Source: an uncultured Clostridia bacterium
GTDB taxonomy: Bacteria; Bacillota; Clostridia; TANB77; CAG-508
Assembly: GCA_934149275.1 (NCBI GenBank)
Contig: CAKPEG010000008.1
Span: 1-64,000 of the forward strand
Direction of reading: 5' to 3'
Length of the DNA: 64,000 nucleotides
Of the stretch, positions 26,341 to 34,670 are shown one piece after another. Positions within the stretch are counted from its first letter, which is position 1, and every line of letters starts with the position of its first letter. A program made the position numbers and the translations under genes. Under the pieces are notes generated by a model, which ran no database searches, was not told the origin of the DNA, and saw nothing but the letters and a program-made list of their open reading frames with translations.

Positions 26341-26387
26341 GGGTGACATTTCTATAAAATAATTTTGTTATTTTATGGGGTGACATT
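26341..26387. repeat. GGGTGACATT direct repeat around a hairpin (IS-like scar)
   Basis: GGGTGACATT occurs at 26341-26350 and 26378-26387. Between them ATAAAATAA (26354-26362) and TTATTTTAT (26368-26376) form a perfect hairpin with loop TTTTG. TGTCACCC-type ends are known from several insertion-sequence families, so this may be a decayed element next to a foreign gene. No transposase is present. Confidence 0.45.
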
Positions 26388-26476
26388 ATCACAAACTAAT
26401 TATAAAAAAGAAATGTGGACTTTACATTTAATAATTTTAGTGATAGGATTATTAAAGTTTGAGGAGGTAGTAAAAA

Positions 26477-27205
26477 ATGAAAAACAAAAAAGTTGTAATT
26501 GCAATTGTTATTGTACTTGTATTAGTTGCGGCTGCAGTCGCTGGAGTTTTAATCTTTAAACCTTTTGATAAAGAAGCGGAAGATAAAACTGAAAAAACAA
26601 ATACAGCTAAGGTTGAAGAAAAAAATGATGAAAAGGATGCTGAAGAAGATGTTGATTATGAAGCAATTCTAGAAAAATTCTTAGATGCTTGTAATTCAGA
26701 GGATGATATGGATAAATTTGTTGAGGATTATGTTGATATAAAATCAATGTATGTAGCTGATCAAGTTGATACACCTTCAGATTTTGAGGATGAATATAAT
26801 AAAACTAAAGCCAAAGATTATAAAGATTATACTGATACTGTAAAAGATTTATATTCAGAATTTGTTGATGAAGATGTAAAATTGACATTAAAGAAAGTTG
26901 GAAAGTCAACTAAAATGACTGAGATAGGAATAGGTATGTGGAATGATGTAAGATTTACTGTTGACAATGATGGAGAAACAGAAAAATTAGCTGCTATTTT
27001 CTGTGGTGATAAACTAGTATTAGTTTCAGATGAGGATAGTATGGAAACTTTATATGATAGTTTAAAAGAAAAAGAAGAAGATGCTGATAATACAACAAAT
27101 TCTACAAAAGATTCTGATGAAAATGTAACAAATACATCAAATAGAGTATCAAACGAAACATCAAATAGAACAACAAGTTCATCTTATTCTGATGATGAAG
27201 AATAA
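26477..27205 (+). CDS. membrane-anchored acidic protein of unknown function
   Basis: The product has 242 residues. A single membrane segment (about 6-27, VVIAIVIVLVLVAAAVAGVL) anchors it with the bulk outside the cell. Residues 33-60 are a Lys/Glu/Asp-rich tether. Residues 60-195 form a compact acidic domain, and a Thr/Ser/Asn-rich tail (about 200-242) ends in DDEE. The domain resembles small extracytoplasmic domains common in clostridial surface proteins, but I cannot name it. The ribosome site GAGGAGG is strong. It appears monocistronic, with a perfect terminator after it. Confidence 0.75.
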   Translation: MKNKKVVIAIVIVLVLVAAAVAGVLIFKPFDKEAEDKTEKTNTAKVEEKNDEKDAEEDVDYEAILEKFLDACNSEDDMDKFVEDYVDIKSMYVADQVDTPSDFEDEYNKTKAKDYKDYTDTVKDLYSEFVDEDVKLTLKKVGKSTKMTEIGIGMWNDVRFTVDNDGETEKLAAIFCGDKLVLVSDEDSMETLYDSLKEKEEDADNTTNSTKDSDENVTNTSNRVSNETSNRTTSSSYSDDEE

Positions 27206-27258
27206 TTAAAAAATATAGATAATTATTTTAAGTATAATCAGAAATATTATTAAAGGTA

Positions 27259-27300
27259 AAAATAACGTAAAACTTTGTCTAGTTTTACGTTATTTTTGTA
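27259..27300 (+). terminator. intrinsic terminator
   Basis: AAAATAACGTAAAACT (27259-27274) pairs perfectly over 16 bp with AGTTTTACGTTATTTT (27281-27296), followed by T. Confidence 0.95.
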
Positions 27301-27334
27301 TAATATGCATAAAATTTGTGTGCGAGTAAAAATT

Positions 27335-27384
27335 AGAAAAAAGTTATAATGAGAGCAATGTTAATAAGTTTGATTTTTGTTCTC
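27335..27384 (+). repeat. second solo AAAAAGTTATAAT module
   Basis: AGAAAAAAGTTATAATGAGAGCAATGTTAATAAG and the following TTTTTGTTCTC match the last third of the repeat at 62701 (AAAAAAGTTATAAT, AATGTTATTAATG, TTATTGTTCT). It ends one base before the csoR -35 element. Confidence 0.45.
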
Positions 27385-27413
27385 TTGACAAATACCCTAT
27401 AGGGGTATATAAT
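27385..27413 (+). promoter_or_regulatory. csoR-copZ-copA promoter with CsoR operator
   Basis: TTGACA (27385-27390) and TATAAT (27408-27413) are separated by 17 bases. The spacer is filled by TACCCTATAGGGGTA (27393-27407), the G/C-rich palindrome bound by CsoR repressors. Apo-CsoR would block the promoter, and Cu(I) would release it. Confidence 0.95.
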
Positions 27414-27434
27414 TTCGTACGAGGTGATTAAAGT

Positions 27435-27746
27435 ATGGCATGTAGTAAGTGCGGAAAATGTCAGATGTGTCAAAAGTCTACACATAGGACTGATGAAGAG
27501 AAAAAAAGACTTACTAAAAGATTAAATATTATTGAGGGACAAGTTAGAGGAGTTAAACAGATGATTGAAAATGATAGATACTGTGATGATGTTTTAACTC
27601 AATTATCTGCAATAAATAAGGCTTTGGAAAGCTTGGAAAATTCAATTTTAGAGAGTCATATTGCAACATGTGTGACTTATGAAATTCAATCTGGTAATTT
27701 AGATATTATAGAAGAAGTAATGGATTTAATAAAAAGATTAAGATAG
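27435..27746 (+). CDS. csoR: copper-sensing repressor CsoR
   Basis: This 103-residue all-helical repressor of the CsoR/RcnR family binds Cu(I) and leaves its operator. The Cu(I) ligands Cys-His-Cys are visible in NDRYCDDVL near residue 56 and ESHIATCV near 81-85. The core LNIIEGQVRGVKQMIEND is typical. The N-terminus adds four Cys (CSKCGKCQMCQK), two CxxC-like motifs uncommon in CsoR, which may bind metal. It is the first gene of csoR-copZ-copA, downstream of its operator, so it autoregulates. Confidence 0.94.
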   Translation: MACSKCGKCQMCQKSTHRTDEEKKRLTKRLNIIEGQVRGVKQMIENDRYCDDVLTQLSAINKALESLENSILESHIATCVTYEIQSGNLDIIEEVMDLIKRLR

Positions 27747-27779
27747 GAAATACTGTAATTAGAAAGTGAGGTTTTTATT

Positions 27780-27983
27780 ATGGAAAGTATAGAATTAAAT
27801 ATTGAAGGAATGCATTGTACAGGATGTAGTACAAGATTACAAAAAGTTTTAAGCAATTTAGATGGTGTTTCAAAAGCAGAGGTTAGTTTTGAAACAGGAA
27901 TTGCTAAAATAGAATATGATAGTAAATTAAAAGTCGAAGATATAAAATCTGCAATTGTTGATGCTGGATTTAAAGTTAAATAA
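27780..27983 (+). CDS. copZ: copper chaperone CopZ
   Basis: This 67-residue heavy-metal-associated domain carries Cu(I) to the ATPase. The metal motif MHCTGCSTRL lies near residue 11, with the beta-alpha-beta-beta-alpha-beta pattern (KVLSNLDGVSKAEVSF, EDIKSAIVDAGFKV). The ribosome site GTGAGG precedes the ATG. It lies between csoR and copA with gaps of 33 and 14 bases in one operon. It is cytosolic. Confidence 0.93.
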   Translation: MESIELNIEGMHCTGCSTRLQKVLSNLDGVSKAEVSFETGIAKIEYDSKLKVEDIKSAIVDAGFKVK

Positions 27984-27997
27984 AGGAGAGAATTACT

Positions 27998-30196
27998 TTG
28001 AAGAAAGTTTTATTAAAAATTGGAGGAATGACTTGTAGTGCTTGTTCTAGTGGATTAGAAAAATACTTGAATAAGCAAGATGACGTTGTTCGAGCTAATG
28101 TTAATTTGGTAATGAATAATGCAAGTATAGAGTATGATGATAAAAAATTATCTTTAAAAGATATAGAGAAATTTGTTGATAAAGCTGGTTTTGAAAGTTT
28201 AGGAATAGATAATTTGAAAAAGGAAGAGAGAAAAAAATCTGGAGAAAAAATTAATTTAATTTTGACTTCAATTTTTTCAATTGCGATTTTATATGTGTCT
28301 ATGGCACATATGATAGGTTTGCCTGATATTCCTTTTTTGAGTATGATGGAACATCCTTTGAATTATGCGGTTTCATTGCTTGTTTTAACAACTGTTGTAT
28401 TAGGATTAGGATATAGCATTTTGAAAAACGGAATTAAAAATTTAATTCATGGAACTCCTAACATGGACACTTTAGTTACAATAGGTGTTTTTGCTAGTTT
28501 TATTTATAGCGTATATGAAACGGTACAAATTTTTTTAGGAGATACAAGTTTTGTACATTCGCTTTATTATGAGTCAGCTGCTATAGTTATTTTCTTCATT
28601 AGAATTGGAAAATATGTTGAAGGAATAAATACTGATAAAACTAAGGAAGCTATTCAAGAGTTGATGACAATAACTCCTAATTCTGCTGTTATTGAAAGAG
28701 ATGGTAAAGAGCTTACTGTTACTTTAGATGAAATAGAAAAAGGTGATATTGTTATTTGTAAGCCTGGTGAAAAGATTGCAGTTGATGGTACAGTGGTTGA
28801 TGGAATTTCTCACATTAACGAATCTTTTATTACTGGTGAGAGTATGCCAGTTAAAGTTGAGGCTGGTTCTAAGGTTATTGCAGGGAGCATTAATTATGAA
28901 GGTGCAATTAAATATAATGCTGAAAAAATAGGAAGGGAATCAACCGTTTCTGAAATTGTTAGAATGGTTGTTGAAGCTACAAATACAAAAGCGCCTATTT
29001 CAAAACTTGCTGATAAAGTTAGTAGTGTGTTTGTTCCTATTGTTATTGCAATTGCTATTATTACTTTTATTGTATGGTTAATAATTGGAAAGAGTTTTGC
29101 TGTTGCATTGAATTATTTTGTAACAGTTTTAGTTGTGGCTTGTCCATGTAGTTTGGGATTAGCTACACCGCTTGCTATTGTTATTGCTTCTGGAGTTTGC
29201 AGCAAAAATGGAATATTGGTTAAAAATAGTGAAAGCTTAGAAAATGCTCATAAAGTAAAAACAATCATTTTTGATAAAACGGGAACTTTAACAAAAGGAA
29301 CATTGAGTTTTTCAAAAATGTATAATTACAGCGATTTGAGTGATGATGATATTTTCAAAGTTATTGCAGGAGTTGAAAAGAAATCTGAGCATCCAATTGC
29401 AAAAGCAATAGTGGAAGAGGCTGAAAAGAGAAATATTGATTTTGATGAAGTAAAGGAATTTAAAGCTATTTCAGGTCAAGGTGTTTTTGCTGTTGTTGAA
29501 AATTATGATGTTTTAATTGGAAACAAGAGATTAATGGATGCTAATAATATTTCTGTGCATGAGTCTGATTTTGATGAGTTAGTAAATGACGGAAATAGTA
29601 TTTTATATGTAAGTTTGAATAATAAAGTTGTTGCTTTAATTGGAGTTAAAGATATTGTTAAAGAAAAGGTTTCTGGAGTTATTGCTTCTTTGAAAAAGAA
29701 AGGTATTAATGTTGTTATGCTTACAGGAGATAATGAAGTAACTGCAAAGAAAATAGCTGAAATTGCTGGAATTGAGACTGTTGTAGCTAATGTTATGCCA
29801 AGTCAAAAGGCTGAGTATGTTGAGAAGTTAAAAAAAGATGGCTTGGTTATGATGTGTGGAGATGGAATTAATGATAGCGTTAGTTTAGTTAAAGCAGATA
29901 TTGGTGTTTCAGTTTCTTCTGGAACTGACATTGCGATGGACTCTGCACAGGTTGTTATTATGAATGATAATTTGGATAGAATTAATGATTTGATTAGAAT
30001 TAGTTCTAAAACTATTCGAAATATTAGTGGTAATTTGTTTTGGGCATTTTTCTACAATATTTGTATGATACCAATTTCTATGGGTGTGTTTGTTGGTTTA
30101 GGAGTGAGCATGAACCCAATGCTTGCGGCACTTGCAATGGTTTTCAGTAGCTTATTTGTGGTATTAAATGCTTTGAGGTTGAGAGTTGTTAAATAA
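27998..30196 (+). CDS. copA: copper-exporting P1B-type ATPase CopA
   Basis: This 732-residue P-type ATPase pumps Cu(I) out of the cell. A single N-terminal HMA domain carries MTCSACSSGL near residue 10. The actuator domain has the phosphatase motif ITGESMPVKVE near 278. The membrane ion site is CPCSLGLATPLAI near 383. The phosphorylation motif DKTGTLTKG is near 427, with HP in SEHPIAKAI and the hinge GDGINDSVSL. The last span has YNICMIPISMG. It starts with TTG at 27998, supported by AAAGGAGAG. It ends the csoR-copZ-copA operon. Confidence 0.96.
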   Translation: MKKVLLKIGGMTCSACSSGLEKYLNKQDDVVRANVNLVMNNASIEYDDKKLSLKDIEKFVDKAGFESLGIDNLKKEERKKSGEKINLILTSIFSIAILYVSMAHMIGLPDIPFLSMMEHPLNYAVSLLVLTTVVLGLGYSILKNGIKNLIHGTPNMDTLVTIGVFASFIYSVYETVQIFLGDTSFVHSLYYESAAIVIFFIRIGKYVEGINTDKTKEAIQELMTITPNSAVIERDGKELTVTLDEIEKGDIVICKPGEKIAVDGTVVDGISHINESFITGESMPVKVEAGSKVIAGSINYEGAIKYNAEKIGRESTVSEIVRMVVEATNTKAPISKLADKVSSVFVPIVIAIAIITFIVWLIIGKSFAVALNYFVTVLVVACPCSLGLATPLAIVIASGVCSKNGILVKNSESLENAHKVKTIIFDKTGTLTKGTLSFSKMYNYSDLSDDDIFKVIAGVEKKSEHPIAKAIVEEAEKRNIDFDEVKEFKAISGQGVFAVVENYDVLIGNKRLMDANNISVHESDFDELVNDGNSILYVSLNNKVVALIGVKDIVKEKVSGVIASLKKKGINVVMLTGDNEVTAKKIAEIAGIETVVANVMPSQKAEYVEKLKKDGLVMMCGDGINDSVSLVKADIGVSVSSGTDIAMDSAQVVIMNDNLDRINDLIRISSKTIRNISGNLFWAFFYNICMIPISMGVFVGLGVSMNPMLAALAMVFSSLFVVLNALRLRVVK

Positions 30197-30203
30197 AAAT
30201 GAG

Positions 30204-30223
30204 TGCGATTAGTGATAATCGCA
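30204..30223 (+). other. short hairpin between copA and tcdA
   Basis: TGCGATTA (30204-30211) and TAATCGCA (30216-30223) pair perfectly around GTGA. There is no T run, so it may stabilise the copA 3-prime end or reduce read-through to tcdA rather than terminate fully. Confidence 0.5.
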
Positions 30224-30245
30224 GAGATGTGAAAGGGGTACATAT

Positions 30246-30998
30246 ATGAATCAGTTTTCTAGAACAGAGTTATTAATAGGAAAAGATGGCGTAGAAAAAT
30301 TACATAATGCAAAAGTTGCAGTTTTTGGCGTTGGCGGTGTTGGTTCGTTTGTTGTTGAGGGACTTGTTAGAGCTGGTGTTGGTAATTTTATTTTGGTTGA
30401 TGATGATGAGGTTTGTTTAACTAATTTAAATAGACAGATTCATGCTACTAGAAAGACGATTGGAAAGTATAAGGCTGAGTTGATGAGGGATAGGATTTTG
30501 GAGATTAATCCTGATGCAAAAGTTGAAGTTTTCAAAGAATTTTTTATGCCTGATTCCGAGGTGAAAATACTTGATGATAGTATTGATTATATTGTTGATG
30601 CTATTGATACTGTTACGGCTAAGATTGAGCTTGTTATGCAGGCTGATAAGCTTGGTGTTCCAATTATGTCTGCAATGGGAACAGGAAATAAGTTGGATCC
30701 TACAAGGTTTGAAGTCACTGATATTTATAAGACGAGTGTTTGTCCTTTGGCTAAGGTTATGAGAAAAGAATTGAGGGCTAGAGGAATTAAGAAGTTGAAG
30801 GTTGTTTATTCTAAGGAAGAGCCTATTAAGCCTTATGAGAGTGCGGAGAATAGTTGCAAGAATCATTGTGTTTGTCCTCCTGGTGCTAAGAGAACTTGTG
30901 CGATTAAGAATCAGGTGCCTGGTAGTATTTCATTTGTGCCTAGTGTTGCTGGAATGATTATTGCTGGGGAAGTAATTAAGGACATTTTGAAAAAATAG
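30246..30998 (+). CDS. tcdA: tRNA threonylcarbamoyladenosine dehydratase TcdA
   Basis: TcdA is an E1-like ThiF/MoeB-family enzyme that uses ATP to cyclise t6A37 to ct6A in tRNA. The 250-residue length fits. The nucleotide-binding motif VAVFGVGGVGSFVVEGL is near residue 28, DDDEVCLTNLNRQIHA near 58 has the conserved Arg and Asn, DAIDTVTAK is near 118 and SAMGTGNKLDPTRF near 140. A Cys cluster near 205-220 (CKNHCVCPPGAKRTC) could hold metal. The ribosome site AAAGGGG is good. It is cytosolic. Confidence 0.93.
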   Translation: MNQFSRTELLIGKDGVEKLHNAKVAVFGVGGVGSFVVEGLVRAGVGNFILVDDDEVCLTNLNRQIHATRKTIGKYKAELMRDRILEINPDAKVEVFKEFFMPDSEVKILDDSIDYIVDAIDTVTAKIELVMQADKLGVPIMSAMGTGNKLDPTRFEVTDIYKTSVCPLAKVMRKELRARGIKKLKVVYSKEEPIKPYESAENSCKNHCVCPPGAKRTCAIKNQVPGSISFVPSVAGMIIAGEVIKDILKK

Positions 30999-31101
30999 GT
31001 TGTTGATTTATTTTTAAATTTATAAAATTATTGAGTGATGAAACAATACTTTTGACGTAGAATGTGTTAATTTTATAAAATCAATAATTTGTTAGAATTT
31101 T

Positions 31102-31131
31102 AATGCTGCTAAGTTTTAGTAGCATTTTTAG
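31102..31131 (+). terminator. intrinsic terminator after tcdA
   Basis: AATGCTGCTAA (31102-31112) pairs with TTAGTAGCATT (31116-31126, one G-U pair) and ends in TTTTTA. Confidence 0.88.
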
Positions 31132-31163
31132 TTGCTTGGAATATTATATTTCAGGTGATTTTT

Positions 31164-32021
31164 ATGAAATTAGGTTTATCTTTAGCTGGTGGTGGAATAA
31201 AAGGTTTTGCTCATATTGGAGCGATTAAAGCATTAGAGGAAGCTGGAATACATTTTGATTATATCTCTGGTACGTCTTCGGGAAGTATTGTTGCTATGTT
31301 ATATGCTTGTGGTTATTCAACAGATGAGATTTATGATATTTTTAGGGCTAATGTTAGAAAAATAAGGTATGTTGATTTTGAAAATATTAGGAGAATTGTA
31401 AAGAGATTTTTTGCAGGCGAAGGTTTGAAGATTGATGGACTAAATAGTGGTGGAGTTATAAAAAAGCTTGTTGACGAATATTGCTTGAAGAAAGGGATAA
31501 CCAACATTAAACAAATTAGAATGCCGATTGTTATTCCTGCGGTTAATTTATGTACAGAAGAATTGTATGTTTTTTCTAATAATATAATTCAAAATAGAGA
31601 CAGAGATATCAAGTACATAAATAGTGTTAGTGTGGGAACTGCAGTTCAAGCTAGTTGTAGCTATCCAGGAATTTTTTGCCCTTGTAGATATGGAGAAAAT
31701 TTATTGGTTGATGGCGGAATTGCAGAAAATCTTCCGTGGAGAGAAACGAAAAAAGCTGGTGCTGATAAGGTTTTGAGTATTGTTTTTGTTGATAAGGATA
31801 AGAAAAGGTGTGATAATATTTATGATGTTTTGAATAAGTCTTTTTCTATTTTGTGTTCTGAGCTTGCGGATTATGAATGGGATGGAACGGATTATTTATT
31901 AAAACTATATATGCCTAAGGTTGGGTTACTTGCCAAAGGTAGACAGGAAGAACTTTATGAGCTTGGGTATAAGCAGACTAAGGAGAAAATTTCTGATATT
32001 GTTAGTTGCTTAAGAAATTAG
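31164..32021 (+). CDS. patatin-like phospholipase family protein
   Basis: This 285-residue lipid acyl hydrolase of the patatin/RssA type has a Ser-Asp dyad. The oxyanion motif LAGGGIKGFAHIG is near residue 6, the nucleophile elbow GTSSGS near 38, and the catalytic Asp lies in LVDGGIAENLP near 182. There is no signal peptide, so it is probably cytosolic or peripheral. The substrate is likely a membrane lipid. The ATG at 31164 follows AGGTGA; an in-frame GTG at 31155 lies inside that site. It appears monocistronic. Confidence 0.92.
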   Translation: MKLGLSLAGGGIKGFAHIGAIKALEEAGIHFDYISGTSSGSIVAMLYACGYSTDEIYDIFRANVRKIRYVDFENIRRIVKRFFAGEGLKIDGLNSGGVIKKLVDEYCLKKGITNIKQIRMPIVIPAVNLCTEELYVFSNNIIQNRDRDIKYINSVSVGTAVQASCSYPGIFCPCRYGENLLVDGGIAENLPWRETKKAGADKVLSIVFVDKDKKRCDNIYDVLNKSFSILCSELADYEWDGTDYLLKLYMPKVGLLAKGRQEELYELGYKQTKEKISDIVSCLRN

Positions 32022-32138
32022 AAAATATATATTTAATTATGTGAAGTTAGTTTTTAGAAGAATAGAGTACAGATTGAATTTGAGGTTGTGATGGTGTGAG
32101 TGGTTTTTATTGCTTACATTTTTTGTTTGTGCTGTTCA

Positions 32139-32167
32139 TTGACTTTTAGTGTTAAAACTGATAAAAC
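32139..32167 (+). promoter_or_regulatory. probable folC promoter
   Basis: TTGACT (32139-32144) and TAAAAC (32162-32167) are 17 bases apart. The -10 matches consensus at four of six positions, and a second candidate lies slightly downstream. Confidence 0.4.
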
Positions 32168-32194
32168 TATGTAAAATGTATTTTGGAGAAAGAA

Positions 32195-33484
32195 ATGATA
32201 GATGTAAATGAATATTTAAAGGGATTTTATAAAGGAACTAAGGAACCATCATTAAAAGCTATGCATTATTTTATGGATAAGTATAATAATTTTGAAAAAG
32301 AAATGAAATTTATTCATATTGCAGGCACGAATGGAAAAGGTAGTTGTGTAGAAATTATATCTAATATATTAAAAATTCAAGGGTATAGAGTTGGAAAATT
32401 TTTATCTCCACATCTAATTAGATATAATGAAAGAATTAGTATTAATGGAGAAAGCATTTCTGACGAAGATATGCAGGGATTGATTGAAGAGCTAAAGCCT
32501 TTGATAGATGAATATAATGAAAAAGAAAATTCAAGAATTACGTTGTTTGAATTGGAAACAATGATGGCACTTTTATATTTTTATAGGAAGAATGTAGATT
32601 TTGTTGTGTTAGAGACTGGGCTTGGTGGCTTGTATGATTGTACGAATGTGATTACATGTCCGTTGGTTTCTGTTATTACTTCTATTGGTTATGATCATAT
32701 GAATCTTTTGGGTGATACTTTGCCTAAAATTGCTTTTCAGAAGGCTGGGATTGTTAAGCATGGTTCAAGTACGGTTATTTTCGAGCAGATGCCTGATGTT
32801 GATGCTGTATTTATGCGAGAGTGTGAGAAGAAGGAAAATCAGCTTCATATTGTTAGAGAAGCGGATATTTCTAATTATAGATATGATAGTAGTTTGCAGT
32901 ATTTTGATTATGGCGAAATGAAGAATATTGCTGTTAATTTGAAAGGAATGGTTCAAATTAAGAATGCAAGTATTTGTATTGAAACAATGAAGATATTAAG
33001 AGATGACGGGTATGAGGTTTTAGATAATAGCATAAGAGAAGGTTTGAAAACTGTTATTCATAAAGCTAGAATGGAGAAATTATCAGACAAACCTTTTATA
33101 GTTTATGATGGAGCTCATAATACGCCTGCTATGGAGAATTTGCAGAGTATGGTGACTATGTATTATTCTGATTTCGATAGAGTTTATATTGTGTCAATAT
33201 TGAAGAGTAAGGATTATAGAAAAATGCTAAAAATTCTTGCAAGTGATAAAGAAGGAAAATTTATTTTTACATCTGGAAACGATGCAGAGAGATATGTTGA
33301 TGGAAATACATTGTATGAATGCATGAAAGAATATGTTGATGAAGATAGAATTTGCACAATGACATTAGAAGATGCAGTAATTAGCACAAAAAATTCTAAT
33401 GAAAATACAGTTAATTTAATTGTTGGAAGCTTTTATGTGTATGGCGATGTTGTAAGAATAATGGATGAAATGAATAAACAATAA
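32195..33484 (+). CDS. folC: folylpolyglutamate/dihydrofolate synthase FolC
   Basis: FolC is a Mur-ligase-family enzyme that joins glutamate to dihydropteroate and to reduced folates. The 429-residue length fits. The ATP loop IAGTNGKGSCVEII is near residue 46, the conserved LETGLGGLYDCTNV near 143, and TSIGYDHMNLLGDTL near 168. YDGAHNTPAM near 308 opens the C-terminal glutamate-binding domain. The start at 32195 follows GGAGAA; a TTG at 32183 overlaps that site. It is cytosolic. Confidence 0.95.
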   Translation: MIDVNEYLKGFYKGTKEPSLKAMHYFMDKYNNFEKEMKFIHIAGTNGKGSCVEIISNILKIQGYRVGKFLSPHLIRYNERISINGESISDEDMQGLIEELKPLIDEYNEKENSRITLFELETMMALLYFYRKNVDFVVLETGLGGLYDCTNVITCPLVSVITSIGYDHMNLLGDTLPKIAFQKAGIVKHGSSTVIFEQMPDVDAVFMRECEKKENQLHIVREADISNYRYDSSLQYFDYGEMKNIAVNLKGMVQIKNASICIETMKILRDDGYEVLDNSIREGLKTVIHKARMEKLSDKPFIVYDGAHNTPAMENLQSMVTMYYSDFDRVYIVSILKSKDYRKMLKILASDKEGKFIFTSGNDAERYVDGNTLYECMKEYVDEDRICTMTLEDAVISTKNSNENTVNLIVGSFYVYGDVVRIMDEMNKQ

Positions 33485-33568
33485 TTCGTCAATATAGAAT
33501 GATTGAAAAAAGTTTACTGTTATGATAGTATGTTCTTGAAATTAAAAGTTAACAAAGGAGAAGAAAAA

Positions 33569-34004
33569 ATGGAAGAAAACAATATAATTATTTGTGAAAA
33601 ATGCTATGAAGAGAATGAGGGAACAAGAAGCACCTGTAAAAAATGCGGAGCTAAACTTTATAAAAATGTAGTTGAAAAAGGTACAAAAGAATATTCTGAT
33701 ACTAAGAAGACAACAACTAAGAAAGACGAAACGATAGTAAAAGAGAATGCTTATAAAGATTCAAGTAATAGTTCAAATAGAGTAGCTGATAAATTTGTAT
33801 CAGTAGTTATAGTTAGTAAGTTTTTAGGATATTTAGCAGCAATTATTTCAATGATATATGCATGGCGGAGCAGGAGAAATTTTCATTGGAATTATAGCAG
33901 GTATAGTAATAGCTGTTGCTGTTTGGCTTAGTACTTTATTTCTTGAAGCTATTGCTGAAGGCCTTAATCTTTTGCAGGATATAAAGAATAAATTGTATAA
34001 ATGA
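33569..34004 (+). pseudogene. zinc-ribbon membrane protein with a frameshift
   Basis: The gene starts at 33569 after AAAGGAG. It encodes a zinc ribbon (CEKCYEENEGTRSTCKKCGA, about 10-30), a Lys/Thr/Ser-rich linker and the start of a membrane segment (VSKFLGYLAAIISMIYA). Near 33862 the frame turns into a Trp/Arg/Cys-rich nonsense tail that stops at 33931. The next frame (entered at GGC after GCAT) continues smoothly with a hydrophobic segment (GGAGEIFIGIIAGIVIAVAV), then LNLLQDIKNKLYK, and ends at 34004 just before a terminator. The split is a one-base shift, by mutation, sequencing error or programmed slippage. Confidence 0.75.
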
Positions 34005-34013
34005 TTAGATGAA

Positions 34014-34046
34014 CTAAAAAAGGGTATCTGTGATACCCTTTTTTAG
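34014..34046. terminator. bidirectional terminator
   Basis: CTAAAAAAGGGTATC (34014-34028) pairs perfectly with GATACCCTTTTTTAG (34032-34046) around TGT. The A and T runs in the stem let it serve the plus-strand gene and the convergent coat genes. Confidence 0.93.
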
Positions 34047-34291
34047 TTATTTGATTGAAATTTTTGTTTAGCACTTGCAAGTTGCATTTGGTCAGCTTCT
34101 TGAGTTGTGTACCAACCTTTTTCTTTCATTAAATTATAAATTTTGTTTTGTATATCTAATGAAGTATTTAGTGCTTCTTTAAATGCACAGTGTACTTCTT
34201 GAGTTGTTGATTCGATTGTGCCGTGTAGGTACAAATCACATACTCCTTTTATGACTAATAATTCTTTTTCCATTAAATCTCTGTCTTCCAT
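34043..34291 (-). CDS. CotF-type spore coat protein
   Basis: This 82-residue helical protein has the coat F domain pattern: LLVIKGVCDLYLHGTIEST, CAFKEALNTSLDIQNKIYN, and the end motif MKEKGWYTTQEADQMQLASA. CotF-family proteins are outer coat parts related to ferritin-like helical bundles. The ribosome site AAGGAG precedes the ATG. It is the second gene of a minus-strand pair with the short gene at 34306-34479, 14 bases apart. Expression is probably limited to sporulation, although I see no clear sigma site. Confidence 0.85.
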   Translation of the reverse strand: MEDRDLMEKELLVIKGVCDLYLHGTIESTTQEVHCAFKEALNTSLDIQNKIYNLMKEKGWYTTQEADQMQLASAKQKFQSNN

Positions 34292-34305
34292 TTTTGAAAC
34301 ACTCC

Positions 34306-34479
34306 TTATAATAAATTTAAAAATTTGTTAAATAGTTCACAATGTTTTTGTTCTAGTTGACTAACGTATTCTGAAAGTGTAGTATCTTGCAATTGTGCAG
34401 ATGTTTTTTTACTACAGCATTTCATGAATTGCTCATGTCCTAAAGCATCTTCAACATATAAAAGTTCTTTATTTGTCAT
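34306..34479 (-). CDS. small coat-associated protein, CotF partner
   Basis: This 57-residue helical protein begins MTNKELLYVEDALGHEQFMK and ends YVSQLEQKHCELFNKFLNLL. Short proteins of this type accompany CotF-like genes in Clostridia and look like a half ferritin-like bundle. I use the ATG at 34479 because AGGTGGTGAT lies just upstream; an in-frame GTG at 34491 falls within that site. It is co-transcribed with the CotF gene. A coat role is inferred from context. Confidence 0.75.
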   Translation of the reverse strand: MTNKELLYVEDALGHEQFMKCCSKKTSAQLQDTTLSEYVSQLEQKHCELFNKFLNLL

Positions 34480-34670
34480 TTTTATCACCACCTGGATTTA
34501 GTATTTGCATAATGAAATTTTATATACTAAAAATATTTGAAAAACTTGATTAAAATGATATTTGTTTTGAATTTGAGAGGTATAAAACTGAAGTTTAAAT
34601 GGTTGACTTTTGTATGGTAATGATGTAATCTAAATGAAGATTAGAAATTTAGTAGAAAGGTGTGAAACAA

